DNA of 25,418 bases from an uncultured Pseudoclavibacter sp. (lineage in GTDB: Bacteria; Actinomycetota; Actinomycetes; Actinomycetales; Microbacteriaceae): contig CAMIMS010000024.1 in assembly GCA_946221025.1 (NCBI GenBank), positions 1 through 25,418 on the forward strand, given 5' to 3'. A program made the translations under genes and the position numbers. Below the pieces are notes generated by a model. The model ran no database searches. It was given only the letters and a program-made list of their open reading frames with translations, and had not been told where the DNA came from. Below, piece after piece: positions 1 to 7,491 of this stretch (its first letter is position 1; each line of letters begins with the position of its first letter).

Positions 1-749
1 GCCGAGGCGTCGAGGTAACCGATGGTGCCGTTGTTCTTCAGGGCTTCCTGGACACCGTTGGTCTTGTTGGCGCCCTCGCCACCGAACTGGCCGGGCCACT
101 CTTCAGCAGGCTTCTCGGTCCAGTCGTCCTTCGCGGCGGCCGCGAGGTACTCGGTGAAGTTCTGGGTGGTACCCGACTTGTCCGAGCGGTGAACAGCGGT
201 GATGGCCTGGTCGGGCAGGGTGGCGCCCGAGTTCAGCGCGGCGATGGCCGGGTCGTTCCAGTTGGTGATCTCGCCCTTGAAGATCTTGGCGAGGGTCGGA
301 GCGTCAAGCTTCAGGTCGTCGACACCCTCAACGTTGTAAGCAACCGCGATCGGCGAAATGTAGGCCGGGATCTCAACGATGCTCGAGCCCTCGGCGCACA
401 GCGCGAAGGTGCTCTCCTTGATCTCGTCGGTCTTGAACGCGCGGTCCGAGCCGATGAAGTGCGAGGTGCCGTTGATGAAGTCCTGACGGCCAGCGCCCGA
501 ACCGTTGCTGCCGTAGTTGATGGTGACGTTCGGCTGCTGGGCGTTGTAGCCGGCAACCCAGGCCGCCTGGGCGGTCTCCTGCGACGAGGCGCCCGAGCCG
601 GTCAGTGCACCCTGGAGCTGCTCGCCAGCGGGGGCTTCCGTCCCACCCTGGTTCGGGTCGGTCGGCTGCTCGTTCTGGGCGCAGGCCGAGAGGCTGAGGG
701 CGGCAACGGCGGTCATGGCGACGGAGGCGCCAACACGCGTGAGCTTCAT
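1..749 (-). CDS. pstS: Phosphate ABC transporter substrate-binding lipoprotein PstS (3' end outside window)
   Basis: PstS binds inorganic phosphate outside the membrane and passes it to the PstCAB importer. The reading frame is open from an ATG at 749 to the left edge, giving 249 codons of the N-terminal part. A lipoprotein signal peptide runs over residues 1-23 and ends in LSAC, so Cys23 is the probable lipidation site. PstS-typical phosphate-loop segments follow: TGSGASSQ, then NYGSNGSGAGRQDFINGT and IGSDRA. The Shine-Dalgarno-like GAAGGGA is followed by a small AAGGG-AAA-CCCTT hairpin just before the start, which could mask the ribosome site. The gene lies 272 bp downstream of mutT1 on the same strand, and a direct-repeat PHO box at 847-901 suggests its own phosphate-regulated promoter. 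pstCAB would be expected beyond the left edge. Identity is secure; the C-terminus is unseen. Confidence 0.95.
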   Translation of the reverse strand, partial: MKLTRVGASVAMTAVAALSLSACAQNEQPTDPNQGGTEAPAGEQLQGALTGSGASSQETAQAAWVAGYNAQQPNVTINYGSNGSGAGRQDFINGTSHFIGSDRAFKTDEIKESTFALCAEGSSIVEIPAYISPIAVAYNVEGVDDLKLDAPTLAKIFKGEITNWNDPAIAALNSGATLPDQAITAVHRSDKSGTTQNFTEYLAAAAKDDWTEKPAEEWPGQFGGEGANKTNGVQEALKNNGTIGYLDAS

Positions 750-813
750 AGAAAAGGGTTTCCCTTCGAAACGAATGGGCATGAATGAGCACCGGAGTGG
801 CGCTCATGGCTGC

Positions 814-819
814 ACGATA
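814..819 (-). promoter_or_regulatory. Putative -10 element of pstS
   Basis: TATCGT reads on the minus strand and fits the TANNNT pattern. Its start is 27 bases from the nearest PHO repeat unit, which would put that unit at about -40. The -35 region has no good match, as expected for an activator-dependent promoter. The position is an inference. Confidence 0.4.
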
Positions 820-846
820 AGCACGGGCCGTGTCCGCTTTCCGTCG

Positions 847-901
847 CTTTGGTAAACGAGAGATGAACGGAAGTTAATCCAGCATTTCGTTGAGGTGAAT
901 C
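847..901 (-). promoter_or_regulatory. PHO box: direct repeats of about 11 bp upstream of pstS
   Basis: Reading the minus strand, three contiguous 11-mers are GATTAACTTCC (869-879), GTTCATCTCTC (858-868) and GTTTACCAAAG (847-857). A fourth in-register unit, GATTCACCTCA (891-901), is separated by one degenerate 11-mer. They match the GTTCACC-plus-4 direct-repeat unit described for actinobacterial PhoP binding sites. The likely regulator is the RegX3/PhoP-type regulator encoded at 12353-13039. Confidence 0.75.
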
Positions 902-1021
902 TGACCGGGATTCGGCGAGTCGCGCAAACACTGATTTTCGTAGGGAAGTGGAGGGCGTTCCGGGGATTTCATGCAACGGGTGCGGTCGCTCACGATGCAC
1001 ATCCCCGGGGCGCAAACTCTT

Positions 1022-2002
1022 CTAGACGGTCGGGCCGTGATGGGAAACCGCGACGATGCGATCGGCGTGCGCGTCGGTTGTCGCAATGTGCAAGACGATG
1101 CATTCGCCCGTTGACAGCATCGCGTTGCGCGCCGGCAGCGCTGCCTGGTCGCCGGTGGCGTGACAGATCGCCTCAACGAGATCGGGAATGACCGGGGAGT
1201 GGCTGCACACGATCATCCGCGATCGAGTGTTCAGAATGTCGGCAGCGACAGAATCGAGGCTCTCACCGCTTGAGTGCGCGTCCTGCGAGATTCGATCTTC
1301 GATAGCTGGCTCTTGCCCGATGTGCTCGGCGTGGGGCTCAATCGTTTGCCGGCATCGAGTCGCGGGGGAGGTGATGAGCTGCTCCGGCTCGTAGTAGCGA
1401 AGAATGCCCGCCATCTGCGTTGCCTGTTCGCGTCCGCGCAAGGTGAGGGGCCGGGACGCGTCATCGCCATCCCAGTTGTGTGGCGGTTCAGCCTTGCCGT
1501 GCCGCTGAATGATGATGGGCCGGGTGCGGGCGGTGCCGGCGGCGAAGATCTCATCCACCGTGTCGAGAAGGTCGCGGTCTCGCTCGTAGGTGAGCATTTC
1601 GCGCGCTTTGGAAGTCGTGACCCAGCGGATCTCATCCACTTCGTCGTTGGCTTCAAATGCCGTCTCGTCGACCGGGCCGGGGTGCTCGCCGAGCCAATAG
1701 TGCACTTCTTTGGGTCGGCCGCTTGGCAGGTCGTACTCGATCTTGCCAAGTGGCTGGCCGACGAGAGCCCGAATACCGGTCTCCTCTTCGAGTTCACGGA
1801 TGGCGGTCTCGAAAAGCGTTTCTCCCGGGTCGACTTTGCCCTTGGGCAGTGACCAGTCGTCGTGTCGGTCCCGGTGCACGATCAGGATGCGTCGCTTTGG
1901 GTCCTTGGCACCGTCTTTCCGGGACTCGTGCCACACCACGACGCCAGCGGCATATACCGGCTCGTGACCGGCCCCGTCTCGCTTTGCGGCTGATTTGCTC
2001 AT
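1022..2002 (-). CDS. mutT1: NUDIX hydrolase fused to a histidine phosphatase domain (MutT1 type)
   Basis: The 326-residue protein has two domains. Residues 16-155 are a NUDIX domain with a complete box (GX5EX7REUXEEXGU, G55 to I77). From about residue 162 comes a histidine phosphatase domain with RHG at 167-169 and a second conserved His in the CSHSP segment. The same architecture is known in mycobacterial MutT1, which hydrolyses 8-oxo-dGTP and diadenosine polyphosphates; activity here is inferred from that family. The start ATG at 2002 overlaps the ppk stop codon as ATGA, so translation is probably coupled to ppk. A longer upstream reading exists but lies inside ppk and is not needed. Pairing with ppk also occurs in mycobacteria. 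Confidence 0.9.
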   Translation of the reverse strand: MSKSAAKRDGAGHEPVYAAGVVVWHESRKDGAKDPKRRILIVHRDRHDDWSLPKGKVDPGETLFETAIRELEEETGIRALVGQPLGKIEYDLPSGRPKEVHYWLGEHPGPVDETAFEANDEVDEIRWVTTSKAREMLTYERDRDLLDTVDEIFAAGTARTRPIIIQRHGKAEPPHNWDGDDASRPLTLRGREQATQMAGILRYYEPEQLITSPATRCRQTIEPHAEHIGQEPAIEDRISQDAHSSGESLDSVAADILNTRSRMIVCSHSPVIPDLVEAICHATGDQAALPARNAMLSTGECIVLHIATTDAHADRIVAVSHHGPTV

Positions 2003-4134
2003 CGAAGCCCCTGGTGGCGCTGACGCTTCGAGACGATGCGCATCATCTCGTCGTGCATCTCCCGCAGCGGTTTGCCATCGGCACCCTCTGAGTGACGGGT
2101 CCAGGTGGCATCGGGGCCGAGCCACCACGATGCGGTCTCATCCGACATCGCCATGTCGAACATGTCGTCGAGTTCGCTCAGGTGCTGGTGGTCTTCGATG
2201 CGAACGAGCGCCTCGATTCGGCGGTCGAGGTTGCGGTGCATCATGTCGGCCGAACCGATGTAAACCTCTCGCCGCTCGGCACCATCCGCCGTGAAGGCAT
2301 AAATGCGCGAGTGCTCGAGATAGCGTCCGACGATTGAGCGCACACGAATCGTCTCGCTCATTCCGGGAACGCCGGGGCGAAGCGCGCAAATGCCGCGCAC
2401 CCAAATATCGATGGGGACACCTGCTCGGCTCGCTGCGTACAGCGCGTCGATGAGTTCTTCGTCCACCATCGAATTGACCTTGATGCGAATACCGGAGGGG
2501 CGGCCCTCTTCGGCCGCTTTTCGCTCGGCGTGGATGAGGTCAGCGAGCCCCGAACGCAGGTGCAGCGGCGCGACGAGCAGGCGCGAGAAATCGCGCTCGA
2601 TCGCGTACCCCGAAAGCTGGTTGAACAGGCGCGTGATGTCGCGACCGACTCGCTCATCCCGCGTGAACAGCCCCAGGTCTTCGTAGATACGGCTCGTTTT
2701 CGGGTTGTAGTTGCCCGTGCCGATGTGGTTGTAGGTGACGAGCTTGTCGTCTTCGCGACGAATGACCTGCAGCAGCTTGCAGTGCGTCTTCAACCCCACC
2801 AGGCCGTATACGACGTGCACGCCGGCCTTTTCGAGCTTCTTGCCCCAGGTGATGTTGTTGCGCTCATCGAAGCGCGCCTTGATCTCCACCATCGCGAGCA
2901 CCTGCTTGCCGGCCTCGGCCGCGGCGATGAGCGCGTCAACGATCGGGCTGTCGCCAGAGGTTCGGTAGAGCGTCTGCTTGATCGCGAGCACGTGCGGGTC
3001 TCGGGCTGCCTGCTCGAGGAACGCCTGCACGCTCGTGGAGAACGACTCGTAGGGGTGGTGCACGAGCACTTCGCGCTGCGCGATGGCGCGGAAGAAATCG
3101 GCCTCTTCATCGCCGTCGGTGGTGCGGAACGCGGGATTCGTGACCGGCACGTGCGTGCGGTACTTGAGGTCGGGGCGGGGCTCCTTGCCGAGCGCGAAGA
3201 GCGCCGTGAGGTCGAGGGGCCCCGGAACGACCGTGACCTCGTGGTCGGTGATGCCGAGTTCGCTCTTGAGGAGCGAGAGCGTCTCATCATCCATGTCATC
3301 GGAGCATTCGAGACGGATGGGCGGGCCGAACCGGCGGCGCATGAGTTCCTGCTCGAGCGCCTGCAGGAGGTTCTCGGTCTCGTCTTCCTCGATGGAGACG
3401 TCTTCGTTGCGGGTGACCCGGAACACGTGGTGGTCGATGATGCGCATGCCGGGGAAGAGCTCATCCAGGTGGTGCGCGATGAGGTCTTCGAGAAATACGT
3501 ACCGGCCGGTGCCCTCACCGGCGTTCACCGGGTACAGGCGGGGGAGCATTGGCGGCACCTTCAGGCGCGCGAACTCGGTTTTGTCGGTGGATGGGTTGTG
3601 CACGCGCACCGCGAGGTTCAGCGAGAGCCCCGAAATGTACGGGAACGGGTGTGCCGGATCGACCGCGAGGGGCATCAGCACGGGGAACACCTGCTCGGCG
3701 AACACCGTGCCGAGGTGCTCCTGCTCGTCGGCGCTCAGGTCATCCCATCCGAGAATCTCAATGTTCTCGCGGCGAAGCGCCGGCAGCAGATCGTCGAGGT
3801 AGGCGTGCGCGTGACGAAGCTGCAACTCGCGCGCCTGCTCCTGCATGCGCGACAGTGCGACCGTCGGGCGGACCCCGGCGGGAGTCGGCACCGCGAGGCC
3901 GGTGAGGATGCGGCGCTTGAGCCCAGCGACGCGAACCATGAACCACTCATCGAGGTTCGAGGCGAAGATCGCCAGGAAGTTCGCGCGCTCCAGCAGCGGC
4001 ACCGACTTGTCTTCGCCGAGTTCGAGCACGCGCTGGTTGAACGCGAGCCACGACAGTTCGCGGTCAACGAATCGCTCTGCCGGAAGGTCGTCGCCGTTGA
4101 TGACTGGCATTGCCGAGGCGTTGATGTCGCTCAT
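1999..4134 (-). CDS. ppk: Polyphosphate kinase PPK1
   Basis: PPK1 reversibly transfers the ATP gamma-phosphate to polyphosphate chains. The 711-residue length fits the family. The N-terminal domain begins with FVDRELSWLAFNQRVLE, followed by the SNLDEWFMVRVAGL segment. The C-terminal catalytic domains carry YNHIGTGNYNPKT with the predicted autophosphorylated His near residue 470, and LEHSRIYAF with the second essential His near 608. The start ATG at 4134 has GGAG only two bases upstream, and an upstream ATG is closed at once by a stop. A perfect 8-bp dyad lies 9 bp before the start. The stop overlaps the mutT1 start by four bases. mshD lies 88 bp upstream on the same strand, so an mshD-ppk-mutT1 operon is plausible. 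Confidence 0.97.
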   Translation of the reverse strand: MSDINASAMPVINGDDLPAERFVDRELSWLAFNQRVLELGEDKSVPLLERANFLAIFASNLDEWFMVRVAGLKRRILTGLAVPTPAGVRPTVALSRMQEQARELQLRHAHAYLDDLLPALRRENIEILGWDDLSADEQEHLGTVFAEQVFPVLMPLAVDPAHPFPYISGLSLNLAVRVHNPSTDKTEFARLKVPPMLPRLYPVNAGEGTGRYVFLEDLIAHHLDELFPGMRIIDHHVFRVTRNEDVSIEEDETENLLQALEQELMRRRFGPPIRLECSDDMDDETLSLLKSELGITDHEVTVVPGPLDLTALFALGKEPRPDLKYRTHVPVTNPAFRTTDGDEEADFFRAIAQREVLVHHPYESFSTSVQAFLEQAARDPHVLAIKQTLYRTSGDSPIVDALIAAAEAGKQVLAMVEIKARFDERNNITWGKKLEKAGVHVVYGLVGLKTHCKLLQVIRREDDKLVTYNHIGTGNYNPKTSRIYEDLGLFTRDERVGRDITRLFNQLSGYAIERDFSRLLVAPLHLRSGLADLIHAERKAAEEGRPSGIRIKVNSMVDEELIDALYAASRAGVPIDIWVRGICALRPGVPGMSETIRVRSIVGRYLEHSRIYAFTADGAERREVYIGSADMMHRNLDRRIEALVRIEDHQHLSELDDMFDMAMSDETASWWLGPDATWTRHSEGADGKPLREMHDEMMRIVSKRQRHQGLR

Positions 4135-4142
4135 GGCTCCAT

Positions 4143-4164
4143 GATGTCAGGTACCACTGACATC
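4143..4164. promoter_or_regulatory. Perfect 8-bp inverted repeat before ppk
   Basis: GATGTCAG, a six-base spacer and CTGACATC form a perfect dyad ending 9 bp before the ppk start codon. It may be an operator for a dimeric regulator or an RNA hairpin near the ribosome site. No regulator family is assigned. Confidence 0.5.
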
Positions 4165-4222
4165 CCGAATGCCCGTGGCGCTACGGCCGCATGCGTTCGA
4201 TGCGCCACATCCGGGCGAGGGG

Positions 4223-5131
4223 TCACGCCTTGACGGTATAGAGCACGTCGCGGAACCGCTCGATGAACCCCAGCGACCCGTACAGCCCGAGCGCCTTCTC
4301 GTTGTCGGCCTCGACGTACAGCACCGTCTGATCGAACCCGAGCGATGCGATGAGCGCCAGACCGCGATCGGTGAGCGCCCGGCCGATGCCCCTGCCACCA
4401 GCTGCCGGATCGACTCCGAGCACGTAGATCTCGGCTTCGTCGTGGGTGATCTTCAACCAGTTGAAGCCGAGCACCGCTCCCGTAGCCGTATCGGCCGCGA
4501 CGAGCAGGTGCTCGGGGCGGAACCAGTCCTGGCGGATGCGCGCCGCGAACGCATCCGCATCCATCTGACCCTGCTCGGGGTGCCACGAGAATGCCGCCGC
4601 GTTCACGCGAGCAATCTCGGCGTCATCGCGCCCCGGCTCGAACGCGCGAATCTCGATGCCTGCGGGCGCAGCGTCATCGAGTGCCCGCGCATCCGTCGGG
4701 GCCGCGGGGCGGGCGAGCTTGAGAATCGTTCGCGTCGCGACGAGTCCGTGCCGCTTCGCCAGCGCCTTCGCGCCCTCGGTGTTGCCGTGGGCCCATGCCG
4801 TCACCGGGCTGGCCTCCCGCTCTTTCGTGGCGTGCAGGAGCGCAGCGCCGATTCCACGACGGCGGTGATCGGGATGCACGGCGATCTCGACTTCGGCGGC
4901 GCCGCTCGCGTCTCGAATGAGCGCGAGTCCGACGGTCTGCCCCTCGAAGCTGGCACGAATCGGGATGCGGTCAGCGAGGTTCAGCTGCGTCGCCTCGTTG
5001 AACGGCTCGGCCCCATCCGCATCTGTGCACGCCCGAGAGAGCGCGTGCACGTCGTGCGATTCTGCGCCGCCCGCGTTCAGATGCTCAAGCGTCACGCGGC
5101 CGCCATCGCGCAGGATCACGTCTAGAGTCAT
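4223..5131 (-). CDS. mshD: Mycothiol synthase MshD (tandem GNAT acetyltransferase)
   Basis: MshD acetylates Cys-GlcN-Ins with acetyl-CoA in the last step of mycothiol synthesis, the main low-molecular-weight thiol of actinobacteria. The 302-residue product has two GNAT domains, each with an acetyl-CoA loop: HPDHRRRGIGAALLHA in the N-terminal half and DPAAGGRGIGRALTDRGLA in the C-terminal half. The C-terminal YVEADNEKALGLYGSLGF is also typical of the family. The start chosen is ATG at 5131, with GGTGAGG close upstream. An in-frame ATG at 5191 would add 20 residues and has a CAAGAT hexamer seven bases upstream, so a leaderless longer form is possible. The gene heads the minus-strand block that continues into ppk, and similar clustering of mshD with phosphate genes occurs in mycobacteria and corynebacteria. 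Confidence 0.92.
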   Translation of the reverse strand: MTLDVILRDGGRVTLEHLNAGGAESHDVHALSRACTDADGAEPFNEATQLNLADRIPIRASFEGQTVGLALIRDASGAAEVEIAVHPDHRRRGIGAALLHATKEREASPVTAWAHGNTEGAKALAKRHGLVATRTILKLARPAAPTDARALDDAAPAGIEIRAFEPGRDDAEIARVNAAAFSWHPEQGQMDADAFAARIRQDWFRPEHLLVAADTATGAVLGFNWLKITHDEAEIYVLGVDPAAGGRGIGRALTDRGLALIASLGFDQTVLYVEADNEKALGLYGSLGFIERFRDVLYTVKA

Positions 5132-5194
5132 TGCCTCACCGACACTGGGTTGCCGAACCGGATGCAGCGGGCCGTTTTGACCGCGCGCCATCGT

Positions 5195-5207
5195 TACGAT
5201 CTTGACA
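5195..5207 (+). promoter_or_regulatory. Leaderless promoter of the 98-residue membrane protein gene
   Basis: TACGAT at 5195-5200 is followed by exactly six bases and then the ATG at 5207, so transcription would start on the start codon. There is no Shine-Dalgarno sequence. Confidence 0.6.
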
Positions 5208-5503
5208 TGGCCAGTTCATCCAGCACCCGAACGCCGTGGCTTCGCGGTTCGCGCTGGACGATCGCCATTGCGTGGCTCATCGCGTTCGCGAGCGTGGTGC
5301 GAACGGCGATCTGGGTTGACCCCGATCGCCGAGTCTGGGCAATGACCGTGTGCATGCTCGCGGTCATGCTCATCGCTGGTGCCGCGCAGGTCATCTCCGG
5401 AACCACCGAGGGGTTCATTACGCGAACCGCCGTAGCCGTCGGCGGAGCGTTCGTCATCATGGCCGTGGGAATGGCCGCAATGGCGCTTGTGGGCGGCGTC
5501 TAA
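5207..5503 (+). CDS. Small membrane protein, three predicted segments
   Basis: The family is not recognised. The product has 98 residues: a short Ser/Thr/Arg-rich N-terminus (MASSSSTRTPWLRGSRW), then three hydrophobic segments at about residues 18-31, 43-59 and 71-95, separated by short charged turns such as WVDPDRRVW. The start at 5207 was chosen because a TACGAT hexamer precedes it at leaderless spacing. An upstream in-frame ATG at 5150 would overlap the 5' end of mshD on the other strand. The gene is divergent from mshD and heads a plus-strand series. It resembles the small integral membrane proteins common in Micrococcales, and its function is unknown. Confidence 0.75.
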   Translation: MASSSSTRTPWLRGSRWTIAIAWLIAFASVVRTAIWVDPDRRVWAMTVCMLAVMLIAGAAQVISGTTEGFITRTAVAVGGAFVIMAVGMAAMALVGGV

Positions 5504-5562
5504 CCCGCGACGTCGCCGGCACCCCGTCCGTACCGGGCACGCCCAATTCGGCCGCTGCGCGG

Positions 5563-5576
5563 TAGGATCGAACGCA
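5563..5576 (+). promoter_or_regulatory. Near-leaderless promoter of the 38-residue peptide gene
   Basis: TAGGAT at 5563-5568 is followed by seven bases and an ATG at 5576, giving a leader of zero or one base. It is the same arrangement as several other genes in the window, shifted by one base. Confidence 0.5.
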
Positions 5577-5692
5577 TGGACATGACGTTTGCTATCGAGG
5601 TCATCTTCACGGGCCTGCTCGTGCTCGCGCTGATCGCCATCACGGTCATTTCTGTGGGCATCCTCGTCAACCTCTTCAAGGGCCAGAGCTAA
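5576..5692 (+). CDS. 38-residue single-pass membrane peptide
   Basis: The frame ATG 5576 to TAA 5692 encodes 38 residues: a polar MDMTFAIEV start, one long hydrophobic segment at about residues 9-34 rich in Leu, Ile and Val, and a short KGQS tail. It has a TAGGAT hexamer at leaderless spacing, ends 7 bp before the nitrobindin-like gene, and could be co-transcribed with it. ATG at 5582 is an alternative start. Function is unknown; a small membrane regulator or subunit is possible. It is too short for most automatic gene calls. Confidence 0.65.
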   Translation: MDMTFAIEVIFTGLLVLALIAITVISVGILVNLFKGQS

Positions 5693-5699
5693 CCGTCCG

Positions 5700-6320
5700 A
5701 TGATGGACATCCCCACCGATCTCCCGTCGGAGATCGTTCCGCTCTCGTGGCTCCTCGGTGTTTGGGAAGGCGAGGGTCGCGTTGTCGTTGGTGAACTCGA
5801 CGACGGCCGCCCGGATGAAGTCACCTTCCACCAGCGCGTGTCCTTCAGTCACGACGGTGGCCCCTGGGTGAACTACGCCGCCCAGTACTGGCTCGCCGAC
5901 GATGGTGATGAAGAGCAGGTTCTGCCGCGCGTGCTCACGAGTGAAACCGGCTACTGGCGACTGGCTCGGCCCCGCGACGCGGGAGATGTCGGCCCGGGCA
6001 TTCTTCCTCCCACCGAACCCGCATCCATTAGCAATGCCGATGGGGTGGAGGCGCTCCGCAACGACGAGGGCCAGTTCCCGCTCGAGGCAGTCATCGCCTA
6101 TCCGAACGGTGTGGCCGAGGTTTACTACGGTGCCGTGCGCGGACCGCGCCTCGATCTTGCAACTGACGTTGTCGTTCGCACCCCGAACGCCAAAGAGCAG
6201 TCCGCCTCAACCCGCATGTACGGATTCGTAGAGGGTGATCTGCTGTGGGCGTGGGATCTCGCGGCGAACGGCGAACCGCTCGCATCCCACGCATCGGCCC
6301 GGCTCTCTCGCGTTGACTAG
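5700..6320 (+). CDS. Nitrobindin-like heme-binding beta-barrel protein (FABP/DUF1794 family)
   Basis: The 206-residue product carries the family signature LLGVWEGEG (residues 18-26) at the start of a lipocalin-like barrel. The C-terminal GDLLWAWDLAANGEPLASH places a His near residue 198 where the heme-ligating His lies in nitrobindins. Family members bind heme and can isomerise peroxynitrite to nitrate in the cytosol; activity here is inferred. Two adjacent ATGs at 5700 and 5703 are possible starts, with no clear Shine-Dalgarno sequence. The insert at about residues 90-125, rich in Pro and acidic residues, is probably a loop. The next gene, a YgfZ homologue, overlaps the end of this one by 8 bp from a TTG start, and pairing of these two families is common in actinobacteria. 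Confidence 0.88.
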   Translation: MMDIPTDLPSEIVPLSWLLGVWEGEGRVVVGELDDGRPDEVTFHQRVSFSHDGGPWVNYAAQYWLADDGDEEQVLPRVLTSETGYWRLARPRDAGDVGPGILPPTEPASISNADGVEALRNDEGQFPLEAVIAYPNGVAEVYYGAVRGPRLDLATDVVVRTPNAKEQSASTRMYGFVEGDLLWAWDLAANGEPLASHASARLSRVD

Positions 6321-7491
6321 CCAGGCCAGCGCATTCAGCGCGCTCGACGGGGCTGTCACACAGCCGGCAGAGTCGAGCGAATCGCCCGAAGCGCTCGCGG
6401 GATTCACCTCCCCGCGCCACTACGGCGGGTTTCTTCGCGAGCAGCGTGCCCTCGATGAGGGGCGTGCCGTCGTCGACCTCACCGGGCTCGGTGTGCTTCG
6501 CCTCGAGGGCGCGGACCGCGCGACCCTCCTCCACTCGCTCACGAGCGGATTCGTGCAGAACCTCGCCGCGGGCCAGAGCGCCGAGACGCTGCTGCTCGAC
6601 CCGCAGGGCCGCATCGAGCATGCGTTCGGGGTGCTCGAAGACGGAAACGGCATGTGGCTTCTGACCGCGCCCGATCGCGCGGCCGGTCTCGCGGACTTTC
6701 TCACGCGGATGCGGTTCATGCTCGATGCCCGCATCGTGTCGCCCGCCGAGGATGTGCGCCCGATCGCGTGGCTCGCGCGCGACGGTGCCGACCCGACGCT
6801 CGGGCTCACCGAGGCTGCGCCGACGTGGGTGGATCCCTGGGGGGATCCGCCGGAGTGGGCAACGAGTTACCGCGACGACCAGGGTGTCTCGCCCGCGCAG
6901 TGGCCGCTTCGCATCGCGCTCGTGCCCGCATCCGTGCATGGCGAACTCGCCGCGCGCGTGCGATCGGGACACACGCGCGCCGCGGGGCTCGATGCGCTGA
7001 ACGCACTGCGCGTTGCCGCCTGGCGGCCGCTCGTCACCGCGGAGGTGGATGCCCGCACGATCCCGCACGAGCTCGACTGGATGCGAACCGCCGTGCACCT
7101 GAGCAAAGGCTGCTATCGGGGCCAGGAGACCGTGGCGAAGGTGCACAACCTGGGTCGTCCGCCGCGGCGCCTGACGATGCTGCACCTCGACGGTGAGGCG
7201 GGTTTGCCGCCGGCGGGCGCGATGATGCGATTGCGAGAGACCGGTAACGCTCCCGGCGCGGCTGCTGAAGCACCGAAACCCATCGGCCGAATCACCTCCG
7301 TCGCCATGCACATGGATGAGGGACCGATCGCGCTTGCCCTCCTCGCGCGAGGCGTGCCACCGGATGCACTGCTGGCCACCGAGACCGAGGACGGCTCGCC
7401 GGTCATTGCCACCCAGGTGCCGATCGTCTCCCCGGAGTCGGGGAGGAACGTGACTGTTCCACGCATCCCGCGCCTCGCGCAGAAACGGTGA
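6313..7491 (+). CDS. ygfZ: YgfZ/GcvT-like folate-binding protein
   Basis: YgfZ-family proteins use tetrahydrofolate and help maintain iron-sulfur enzymes. The signature KGCYRGQE lies near residue 264, within HLSKGCYRGQETVAKVHNLG. Upstream, the GcvT-like fold is seen in VVDLTGLGVLRLEGADRA and LLLDPQGRIEHAF, and the C-terminal barrel contains IGRITSVAMH. The likely start is TTG at 6313, overlapping the previous gene's stop region, giving 392 residues. The frame is open further upstream, but that lies inside the previous gene. No Shine-Dalgarno is visible, so the exact start is uncertain. The TGA stop overlaps the next start as GTGA. Confidence 0.88.
   Translation: MTSQASAFSALDGAVTQPAESSESPEALAGFTSPRHYGGFLREQRALDEGRAVVDLTGLGVLRLEGADRATLLHSLTSGFVQNLAAGQSAETLLLDPQGRIEHAFGVLEDGNGMWLLTAPDRAAGLADFLTRMRFMLDARIVSPAEDVRPIAWLARDGADPTLGLTEAAPTWVDPWGDPPEWATSYRDDQGVSPAQWPLRIALVPASVHGELAARVRSGHTRAAGLDALNALRVAAWRPLVTAEVDARTIPHELDWMRTAVHLSKGCYRGQETVAKVHNLGRPPRRLTMLHLDGEAGLPPAGAMMRLRETGNAPGAAAEAPKPIGRITSVAMHMDEGPIALALLARGVPPDALLATETEDGSPVIATQVPIVSPESGRNVTVPRIPRLAQKR

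Noticed and set aside
2530..4233. 567-residue plus-strand frame opposite ppk
   Set aside because: Shadow frame of a strongly biased gene, low-complexity composition, no ribosome site or domain.
5177..5200. TTGACC/TACGAT as a full -35/-10 promoter for the small membrane gene
   Set aside because: The spacing is 12 bases, too short for a sigma-70-type pair; only the -10 at leaderless spacing is kept.
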